Source: Candidatus Altimarinota bacterium
GTDB lineage: Bacteria; Patescibacteriota; Gracilibacteria; RBG-16-42-10
Reading direction: 5' to 3'
Assembly (NCBI GenBank): GCA_017984655.1
Contig: JAGNZB010000055.1
Coordinates: 1 to 7,838 of the forward strand
DNA length: 7,838 nt
The position numbers and the translations under genes are program-made. Under the pieces are notes generated by a model. It had not been told where the DNA came from. It ran no database searches and saw only the letters and a list, made by a program, of their open reading frames with translations. Below are positions 1-5,619 of the stretch, piece by piece; within the stretch, counting starts at the first letter, position 1, and every line of letters begins with the position of its first letter.

Positions 1-458
1 TGTGTTTGACCTTCTATTCCTTTTTTGTGAATTGCTTTGCAATGTGCCTCATATATTTTTTGGTTGGTCAAAAATTAATTCATGGAGTGTCTACCGAGTG
101 TCACAATTACTAGTGGTTTGAGTAGTTGCAATTGGTTCTTGAGATAGCGATCACTACAGGTACTGATCTCATCTGGCAGTGGATCGCGATTGTTAGGCGG
201 GCGGCACTTGACGATGTTGGTGATGAAAATGTCGCTACGAGAGAGATTGATACTAGCAAGCATCTTGTCCAAAAACTTTCCTGAAGCACCAATGAATGGT
301 TCTCCTTGTTCATCCTCGTTCTTGCCTGGTCCCTCACCGATAAAGACTAATTTCGCTTGATGACTGCCACTACCGGGTACAGCATTGGTACGACCTTCAC
401 AAAGTCGACATAATTGACATGTGCGAATTTGCTCTGCGAGATCGAGTAATGTGTCCAT
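1..458 (-). pseudogene. Family-4 uracil-DNA glycosylase, interrupted by an in-frame stop and cut by the window edge
   Basis: Family-4 UDGs are 4Fe-4S enzymes that excise uracil from DNA in base-excision repair. The open part (start 458, stop TAA at 77-75) is 127 aa against a usual 190-200. It has the cluster cysteines C14, C17, C85 and C101, the catalytic-loop motif GEGPGKNEDEQGEPFIG (41-57), and the conserved NIVKCRPPNNRDP stretch (81-93). It stops right after LGRHSMN. The same frame then stays open for 24 codons to the edge and reads FLTNQKIYEAHCKAIHKKG, which matches the expected family continuation (FLPNQKIsEvHGK type). The TAA therefore sits inside the gene rather than at its natural end. 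The truncated product lacks the second active-site motif (HPxxx), so it is probably inactive. It starts 40 nt after the 481-aa gene, with no clear Shine-Dalgarno. Family assignment is sure; whether this is a true pseudogene, a sequencing error or readthrough is not. Confidence 0.8.
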
Positions 459-498
459 AGATCAGGCCTTAGTGGCACAAAATTATCATGCTTTAGGC

Positions 499-1944
499 TT
501 ACTGTCGAAAGAGCAGGCTATTATTGTCTTGTGTACATGTGGGGAGTGTGTCGCTGATCACAAGTGTACCCTTGGTCTTGTCCCAAGAAATCTCTCGGAG
601 GGCCATGACATAGAGGTTGGTACCGTTATACCATGCTGTTGTCTCTATGGTATCGGGTGTTGTAAAACAAATAGTGCTGGTACTGGATAGAGTTGGGTAA
701 GCAAACATACTGATGACGATCTTCTGGTCTTGGTGGGTGAAATAGATAGTGAGTAACTGCTTATTGCCTTCAGTAACAATGAAGCTATCGATAGAGTCTT
801 TGGTAGTCCATTGGTAACTGAGGTTGGCATTCTTGATCAGTTCATATCCGGCAGTACCATCTGGTATTGGCAATGCGATCTTTTGGGGGAAGAGTAGCGG
901 TAGGACCTTGGTTGCACTGGTGGTGAGTCTTTGTTTGAAGTTCTGCCATTCATTGTCGGTCATGGTGATCACAAGTTTGCTTTGGGTCAGGGGTTTTGCG
1001 AGATGTATTTCGTACGGGATATCTCCCAGTGCAGTGCTGAACTCAGTGAGTGCAATTCCCCAGCTAGTTGCGGCAGCATTGTCAGCAATGGTTTTCCATA
1101 AGCCGCGATTTTGACCTTCTGCGAGAATGCCATTTACCTTACTAGCTAGGTGGTCACCATTCGCCCAGAGCCATTCATTGGCAGCCATGTTGACCCGTAC
1201 TGCCTGTGTACTACTGGTGATTGGTGCTTGAAAACTACTGAGAAAATGCTGCTCATAATCAATTGTCAGCGTATCAGTATCTGACTGGACTGCAAAAGTG
1301 ACATAATCAATAGTGTCATTGATAAACGCATGGAAGAAGGTGAAATCAATACCCAATTTGTCGGTCAGGAAGGTAACGCAATGAACTGTACAATAGCCAG
1401 TAGCAGCATTGTGATTCCATGCTGAAGCTAGTGGTGAGGTGGTCCAGGGTAAATCTGCCACTATGGGGGTAGTGGGTAACTGTGTTCGTGGGGTTACTAC
1501 AGCCCATGTCTCATGTAATTGGAGACGATAACGCATATCACCTAGTACTAACTCTTGCTTTCCTGAGGTAAGGACTTCCCAATCAGCTCTGAGGAGTTCG
1601 AAATCTGGTTGGTAGAGGTAGAACTCTGTGAGCGTGCGATCGTTTTCTTGGCGAAAAACTAAGGCGTTGGTACTCCCCCACCAGCCACACTCTGTGAGTT
1701 TGCAGTTGAGTGATCGGGCTAAGTTCGTCAAAGTACCGCTGCTGTCTTTGGCTAGTAGCTGACCAATGATGGTCGTTGTTTGTGCTTTTGGCCATTCAAT
1801 GTAGCCCACGATGTTGGTACGGTCTACTATATGGACCAACTCCAAAGGGTGGTAGAACATCTGTTTGATCCAGAGGCTACCACCAATGAGCAAAATAAAA
1901 GCAAGCGCTACTAAACTGAGTTTTAGCCAAAGCGCTAGTTTCAT
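499..1944 (-). CDS. Unrecognised membrane-anchored extracytoplasmic protein
   Basis: I do not recognise this 481-aa protein. Residues 1-30 have a short basic start and one hydrophobic segment (about 4-26), with no lipobox cysteine or obvious signal-peptidase site. The likely topology is a single N-terminal anchor with about 450 residues outside the membrane. The rest is rich in Thr, Ser, Trp and alternating hydrophobic residues, suggesting a beta-rich fold. It has exactly six cysteines, in two close pairs (C81/C86 and C185/C189) plus C426 and C470, an even number compatible with disulfides. The segment after the anchor (HIVDRTNIVGYIEWPKA) faintly recalls DUF3352-type proteins, but I would not assign it. 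Its ATG overlaps the pnp stop as ATGA (1944-1941), so translation is probably coupled to pnp. There is no Shine-Dalgarno of its own. The length, codon texture and clean ATGA junction argue that it is a real gene. Confidence 0.85.
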   Translation of the reverse strand: MKLALWLKLSLVALAFILLIGGSLWIKQMFYHPLELVHIVDRTNIVGYIEWPKAQTTTIIGQLLAKDSSGTLTNLARSLNCKLTECGWWGSTNALVFRQENDRTLTEFYLYQPDFELLRADWEVLTSGKQELVLGDMRYRLQLHETWAVVTPRTQLPTTPIVADLPWTTSPLASAWNHNAATGYCTVHCVTFLTDKLGIDFTFFHAFINDTIDYVTFAVQSDTDTLTIDYEQHFLSSFQAPITSSTQAVRVNMAANEWLWANGDHLASKVNGILAEGQNRGLWKTIADNAAATSWGIALTEFSTALGDIPYEIHLAKPLTQSKLVITMTDNEWQNFKQRLTTSATKVLPLLFPQKIALPIPDGTAGYELIKNANLSYQWTTKDSIDSFIVTEGNKQLLTIYFTHQDQKIVISMFAYPTLSSTSTICFTTPDTIETTAWYNGTNLYVMALREISWDKTKGTLVISDTLPTCTQDNNSLLFRQ

Positions 1945-4097
1945 GATTGAGGTCCAAATTGTTTGAGATATTCTTTGTGTGACAAAGCAACACGGTTCTT
2001 GATCGGATCGATATCGATGACTACTACCTTGAGCAAGTCACCAACACGACAGACTTGACTGATCTTTTCTACTCGGAAGTTGGCTAATTCTGAAATGTGA
2101 ACGAGACCGTCTTTGCCAGGTGTCTTTTCCACAATTGCTCCGATCTCTTTGCCACTAATGCGGTCTTGAACGATCTTGGTTACTTTGCCTTCGAATACAT
2201 CACCGACGGTGAATTTGAAAGTAATCCCTTTGATCCACTCTAGAGCTTTCTGAATACCTTCCTCTTGGTTTGAAGAGATATTGACGGTGCCGTCATCATC
2301 GATGTCAATTTCAACACCGGTAGCAGCAATGATTTCATTGATTACTTTGCCTCCGCTACCAATCACATCACGAATTTGTTCAGTGTCGATCTTGAGGGTG
2401 ACTACTCGTGGTGCGTATTGTGACATCTCTGGACGAGGAGCTGGCAATACCTGAAGCATCTTGTCCAAAATAAACAGACGACCTTCGCGTGCTTGTTGCA
2501 AAGCTTGGATCATCACTGGGACAGGAATGCCTTGTACTTTGATATCCATTTGTAATGCTGTGATACCGACATCAGTACCAGCTACTTTGAAATCCATGTC
2601 ACCACCAAAGTCTTCAGAGTCACGAATGTCAGTCAATACTTTGTAAGTACCTTCACCATCAGTCATCAGTCCCATGGCAACACCAGCAACTGGCGCTTTG
2701 AGTGGGATACCTGCGTCCATTAGTGAAAGAGTGCTACCACAGACCGCAGCCATAGAGGTCGAGCCGTTGCTACTCATAATCTCGGTAACAATACGGATAG
2801 CATAGGGGAAGTCAGCCAGTGGCGGAATTACTGGGATCAAAGCACGTTCTGCCAAGTTGCCATGCCCAATCTCGCGACGGCCTGGACCGCGTGAAGGACG
2901 AACATCACCGACAGAGTAAGCAGGAAAGTTGTAGTGATGCATGTAATGCTTCGTATAGTCCATGTCCATGTCATCGATCATTTGCCCAGCGCCTTTGGCG
3001 CCAATTGTTGTGATCGTCAAAGCCTGAGTCTCACCGCGATTGAAAAGCGCCGTACCATGGGTGCGAGCGAATAAACCGACGCGTGCAGAAATCGGACGAA
3101 TGTCTGTCAGTCCTCTACCGTCGGGACGACGATTGTTGACGAGAATATTGTAACGCAAGTATTTCTTGAGCTTACTATCTACAACTTCATTAATAAACTT
3201 AGTGCTAAAAGAATCATCAATTGCGTGCACTTTTTCGACAATGCTCTTTTTTAGTTTGCTGCTGGCGATCTCAATGTCATTACTCTTGGTGAAACTATAC
3301 ACAGTTTCGAGGTCGGTATCTGTGACTAGTGAGGCAACAACATCACTGAGTGGCTGGTTGCAGGTGCTGCCGATCTGAGCTGCTGGGTCACGGAGTGTGT
3401 ACTGAAACGGTGTCACGGTTACTTTGCTCAGAAGTTCTTTCTGGAGAGCAATAGTTTTGCGGAGTTCGGTGTGGGCAAATTCTAATGCGCTGGCCATAGT
3501 AGCCTCATCAACTTCTTTGGCACCAGCTTCTACCATCATAATTGCTTGATCAGTACCAGCTACTACCAAGTCAAGTAAACTGACTTCTAATTGGGTGTAG
3601 GTAGGATTGGTGATGAAGGCGCCATCAATATAACCAACTCGTACTGCTCCGATAGGACCCTGAAAAGGCAATCCCGCCAAAGACAGGGCTGCTGATGCTC
3701 CAATGAGCGCAATGATTGATGGATCATTCTCACCATCAGCTGACATCACTGTACAGACGACTTGTGTGTCATTGACAAAGCCCTTAGGGAATAAGGGACG
3801 AATGGGACGGTCAATTAAGCGAGCAGCTAAGACAGCATTGTCTGATGGTCTACCTTCTCTTTTGATAAAACGACTCCCCTTGATCTTGCCTGCAGCGTAG
3901 AACTTCTCTTCATAATCAACGAGGAGTGGGAAGAAGTCTAGGTCTGGTTTTGCTTCAGGCATGACTGTTACAGCGGCTAGGACAGCTGTGTCGCCGTAGC
4001 GAACAAGTACTGATCCACTGGCGCGCAATGCCAACTCACCGGTCTCGATAGAGAGTGAGCGGCCGGCTAATTCTGTTGAAACGGATGATGTTGGCAT
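1941..4097 (-). CDS. pnp: Polynucleotide phosphorylase (polyribonucleotide nucleotidyltransferase)
   Basis: PNPase degrades RNA 3' to 5' using phosphate, releasing nucleoside diphosphates, and can run in reverse to add tails. It works in the cytoplasm as a trimer, often within a degradosome. The 718 aa (family about 700) show the full architecture: first RNase PH domain (about 1-220), helical linker (about 230-310), second RNase PH domain (about 325-545, opening RRPDGRGLTDIRPI), KH domain with GSGGK at 580-584, and an S1 domain (about 631-708) containing GLVHISEL. The metal and catalytic residues matching E. coli D486, D492 and K494 are present as D496, D502 and K504 in DFGGDMDFKVAGT. The first S1 strands carry a short insertion (QDRISGKE) relative to the E. 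coli type. The ATG lies 12 nt after the rpsO stop and has no Shine-Dalgarno, so coupling to rpsO is likely. All domains look intact. Confidence 0.98.
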   Translation of the reverse strand: MPTSSVSTELAGRSLSIETGELALRASGSVLVRYGDTAVLAAVTVMPEAKPDLDFFPLLVDYEEKFYAAGKIKGSRFIKREGRPSDNAVLAARLIDRPIRPLFPKGFVNDTQVVCTVMSADGENDPSIIALIGASAALSLAGLPFQGPIGAVRVGYIDGAFITNPTYTQLEVSLLDLVVAGTDQAIMMVEAGAKEVDEATMASALEFAHTELRKTIALQKELLSKVTVTPFQYTLRDPAAQIGSTCNQPLSDVVASLVTDTDLETVYSFTKSNDIEIASSKLKKSIVEKVHAIDDSFSTKFINEVVDSKLKKYLRYNILVNNRRPDGRGLTDIRPISARVGLFARTHGTALFNRGETQALTITTIGAKGAGQMIDDMDMDYTKHYMHHYNFPAYSVGDVRPSRGPGRREIGHGNLAERALIPVIPPLADFPYAIRIVTEIMSSNGSTSMAAVCGSTLSLMDAGIPLKAPVAGVAMGLMTDGEGTYKVLTDIRDSEDFGGDMDFKVAGTDVGITALQMDIKVQGIPVPVMIQALQQAREGRLFILDKMLQVLPAPRPEMSQYAPRVVTLKIDTEQIRDVIGSGGKVINEIIAATGVEIDIDDDGTVNISSNQEEGIQKALEWIKGITFKFTVGDVFEGKVTKIVQDRISGKEIGAIVEKTPGKDGLVHISELANFRVEKISQVCRVGDLLKVVVIDIDPIKNRVALSHKEYLKQFGPQS

Positions 4098-4109
4098 GTG
4101 GTTGAAAGT

Positions 4110-4373
4110 TTATTTTCGAAGGCCCATTTCACCGACGAAAGCTTCATAAGCTTTGACGTCAATAGTTTTGTAGTAGTTGAGTAATTTTCGACGCTTGCCG
4201 ACGAGCATAAGCAAACCACGGCGTGAGTGATTGTCTTTCTTGTGCTTATCAAGATGTGAAGTTAAATAACTAATTCGTTCACTGACCAAAGCGATTTGTA
4301 CTTTGATTGAACCAGTATCTTTAGCATGCTCTGCATGTTTGGTAATAATGGCCTTTTTTTGAGCTCGTTGCAT
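4110..4373 (-). CDS. rpsO: Small ribosomal subunit protein S15 (uS15); start ambiguous, 4373 or 4415
   Basis: S15 binds the three-way junction of 16S rRNA helices h20-h22 early in 30S assembly. From the ATG at 4373 the protein is 87 aa, against 88-89 for most family members, and contains the signatures DTGS (19-22), VQIALVSERI, the HKKDNHSRRGLL block and VGKRRKLLNYY. This start has no Shine-Dalgarno (ttcacc precedes it). An in-frame ATG at 4415 has a perfect AGGAGG at 4426-4421 with a 5-nt spacer, and would add 14 residues (MVISFRFLRIKIFT) unlike any S15 N-terminus I know. I prefer 4373 on family length, but the ribosome-binding evidence favours 4415. pnp follows after 12 nt, the classical rpsO-pnp order. 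The leader can fold around the 4373 start, which may mean autoregulation of the kind known for S15 in other bacteria. Confidence 0.95.
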   Translation of the reverse strand: MQRAQKKAIITKHAEHAKDTGSIKVQIALVSERISYLTSHLDKHKKDNHSRRGLLMLVGKRRKLLNYYKTIDVKAYEAFVGEMGLRK

Positions 4374-4407
4374 GGTGAAAATTTTTATACGTAAAAAGCG
4401 AAACGAG
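4364..4407 (-). promoter_or_regulatory. Foldable segment around the inner rpsO start (candidate S15 autoregulatory element)
   Basis: On the transcript strand CTCGTT (4407-4402) is complementary to AACGAG (4369-4364), which lies one base after the ATG at 4373. Within the loop TTTTTA (4397-4392) pairs with TAAAAA (4387-4382) around a 4-nt loop. Folding would place the 4373 start codon in a structured region. S15 is known to repress its own mRNA through structured leaders that differ between lineages. The pairing is seen in the sequence; the regulatory role is inferred. Short pairings of this kind can also arise by chance, and the inner one is all A-T. Confidence 0.35.
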
Positions 4408-4420
4408 ATTACCATAACAT

Positions 4421-4426
4421 CCTCCT
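4421..4426 (-). promoter_or_regulatory. Perfect Shine-Dalgarno AGGAGG ahead of the upstream rpsO start
   Basis: AGGAGG is followed by 5 nt and then the ATG at 4415-4413. It is the only full-strength ribosome-binding site in the window. It lies 47 nt before the family-length S15 start at 4373, so it either marks a 101-aa S15 or serves a leader whose folding brings it closer to the second start. Confidence 0.75.
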
Positions 4427-4438
4427 GATTGGCAATTT

Positions 4439-4461
4439 ATCTCAACTCAAATTATCGAGAT
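4439..4461 (-). repeat. Small inverted repeat in the CPBP-rpsO intergenic gap
   Basis: On the minus strand ATCTCGA (4461-4455) and TTGAGAT (4445-4439) form a 7-bp stem with one G-U pair and a 9-nt loop. It begins 7 nt after the CPBP stop codon and ends 12 nt before the rpsO Shine-Dalgarno. No T-run follows, so it is not a canonical terminator. It could be a processing site, part of a leader structure, or chance. Confidence 0.35.
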
Positions 4462-4467
4462 CGTTGG

Positions 4468-5193
4468 TTATGAACTCCCCAGATGGGGCCAGTTTTGGGC
4501 GATATCACCAAGAAATGCCAAACTATTATTGAGGATGTGGAAAACTAATCCTGGAAGAATTGATTGTGTTCTTAGTCTTGTCCAGGCCAACATACAGCCT
4601 AAAAATATGAGTGGAATCAGCACAGCTAACTGAAAGTGGAGTAGTGCAAAAAGGAGTCCATTTACTAAAATCGAGAAGAGTGGCCATTTGTCCGTGGGCA
4701 GGCAAAGCATACCCCAACCTCGAAAGACATACTCTTCAATCACTGGAGCGAGAAAGACAGCTGCAATAATGATACTAATATATCCCAAAGGAGAATTAAC
4801 CTGAGTCAGTAAAGATGCTTGTTGTCCTAGGCCTGGTAGTACTGACAGGCCTAGAAGATCTTGGATGTAGTGTAAACCAAAAATTAAACTGAAATAACTA
4901 GCAAAGATTAAAACTACTGCACCAATCAGTTGGCTCACACTTTTGATCCTCCATTGGATCAGTTTTCTTTCACGGGGGAATCTTCTATAGAACCAAAAAT
5001 AAAGCACAGTACAAAGAATGATGTTTTGTAGTAGGTATGCCCACAGGAATCTTCCAGTGAGAGTAAAATTGATCAAGCCCAGTTTCATGGCCACCAGATT
5101 GACTAGGTGTGTCAGGCCAATGACTAGAGCAAAGAAGAGCATAAATGATGTGAGGTTCTTACCACGACAGTATGCGAGTAGTTTCATCAACAT
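4468..5193 (-). CDS. CPBP-family (CaaX/Abi-type) intramembrane glutamic protease
   Basis: CPBP proteins are polytopic membrane proteins related to Rce1, the eukaryotic CaaX prenyl protease; bacterial members act in peptide maturation, bacteriocin immunity or unknown roles. This 241-aa protein has several hydrophobic spans (about 15-37, 50-68, 86-108, 136-152, 172-200) and the three family motifs in order: EEYVFR (E153, E154, R158), FALLH (F182 to H186) and HILNN (H219 to N223). All predicted catalytic residues are present, so it should be active; its substrate is unknown. The ATG at 5193 lies 35 nt inside the end of tsaE in another frame. A second ATG at 5187 would also serve. Neither has a Shine-Dalgarno, so coupling to tsaE is likely. 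There is no bacteriocin or prenylation gene nearby to suggest a partner. Confidence 0.9.
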   Translation of the reverse strand: MLMKLLAYCRGKNLTSFMLFFALVIGLTHLVNLVAMKLGLINFTLTGRFLWAYLLQNIILCTVLYFWFYRRFPRERKLIQWRIKSVSQLIGAVVLIFASYFSLIFGLHYIQDLLGLSVLPGLGQQASLLTQVNSPLGYISIIIAAVFLAPVIEEYVFRGWGMLCLPTDKWPLFSILVNGLLFALLHFQLAVLIPLIFLGCMLAWTRLRTQSILPGLVFHILNNSLAFLGDIAQNWPHLGSS

Positions 5194-5566
5194 AAGAAAA
5201 GTGTAAAGCTAAGTGGGGCCATTGATAAACTTGCGGTACGATTTCTGGCCATTCGATACAAATCAGGTCAGTCTGAGCACGCATCTCTTCAGTGAGAATT
5301 TCTTCGATATCCCCATTATAGCGGTAGAGATCGAGATGCCAGAGTACAGTTCTCTGGCCATTTTGGTAGCCGCGAATATAGATGAATGTCGGGCTGACGA
5401 CGTTTTGGGTAATACCCAAGGTCTTGGCTAGTGCTTTCACAAATGTGGTTTTGCCAGCACCCAGGTGTCCATCCAGTAAAAGAATCTTTTTGGAACCTAG
5501 ATCAGCTAAGAGCTGCGGTATTACTTCCGCAAACTGTTCGGGAGAATTGATTTGGATAGATGGCAT
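5159..5566 (-). CDS. tsaE: tRNA N6-threonylcarbamoyladenosine (t6A37) synthesis ATPase TsaE
   Basis: TsaE is the ATPase that works with TsaB and TsaD to transfer threonylcarbamoyl to A37 of ANN-decoding tRNAs in the cytoplasm. From the ATG at 5566 the protein is 135 aa (family about 140-160). It has Walker A GHLGAGKTT (33-41), the SPTF segment (58-61), HLDLYR with D79, and IEWPE (103-107), in the expected order. The open frame runs upstream to an ATG at 5680, but those 38 extra residues do not resemble TsaE and would overlap ftsX and its promoter, so I reject that start. The chosen start has no Shine-Dalgarno and would have a leader of only about 15 nt from the predicted promoter. It opens the leftward gene block. 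tsaB and tsaD are not in the window. Confidence 0.95.
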   Translation of the reverse strand: MPSIQINSPEQFAEVIPQLLADLGSKKILLLDGHLGAGKTTFVKALAKTLGITQNVVSPTFIYIRGYQNGQRTVLWHLDLYRYNGDIEEILTEEMRAQTDLICIEWPEIVPQVYQWPHLALHFSYVDETTRILSW

Positions 5567-5568
5567 AA

Positions 5569-5595
5569 TTGCAGGGGAAGCTCGGGCAGTATAAT
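5569..5595 (+). promoter_or_regulatory. Predicted sigma70-type promoter for ftsX
   Basis: A perfect TATAAT lies at 5590-5595, with a weak -35 TTGCAG at 5569-5574 (spacer 15) or ATTGCA at 5568-5573 (spacer 16). Transcription would begin near 5602, leaving about 18 nt before the ATG at 5620. AAGAGAG at 5607-5613 is a moderate ribosome-binding site 6 nt ahead of that start. This -10 shares bases 5590-5593 with the leftward -10. Confidence 0.5.
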
Positions 5596-5616
5596 ATCGG
5601 TGTCGTAAGAGAGCAA
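5588..5616 (-). promoter_or_regulatory. Predicted sigma70-type promoter for tsaE and the leftward block
   Basis: On the minus strand TTGCTC (5616-5611) is followed by a 17-nt spacer and TATACT (5593-5588), 5/6 to the -10 consensus. Transcription would begin near 5581, about 15 nt before the tsaE ATG. The -35 match is only 3/6. This is a prediction by inspection. Confidence 0.45.
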
Positions 5617-5619
5617 AAC

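Noticed and set aside
1..458. Genome-wide stop-codon reassignment as the explanation for the UDG interruption
   Set aside because: TAA is the natural end of rpsO, tsaE, CPBP and the 481-aa gene, and TGA ends pnp and tatD at family length.
421..690. Plus-strand frame of 89 codons, Cys-rich
   Set aside because: It lies antisense across the UDG start and the end of the 481-aa gene, has no ribosome-binding site or family resemblance, and its cysteines come from reading the other strand.
4067..4252. Minus-strand frame of 61 codons across the rpsO-pnp junction
   Set aside because: It is an out-of-frame shadow of S15 and the pnp start.
5569..5619. TTG start for ftsX at 5569
   Set aside because: It lies upstream of the predicted ftsX start of transcription and has no ribosome-binding site; the ATG at 5620 has AAGAGAG six bases ahead.
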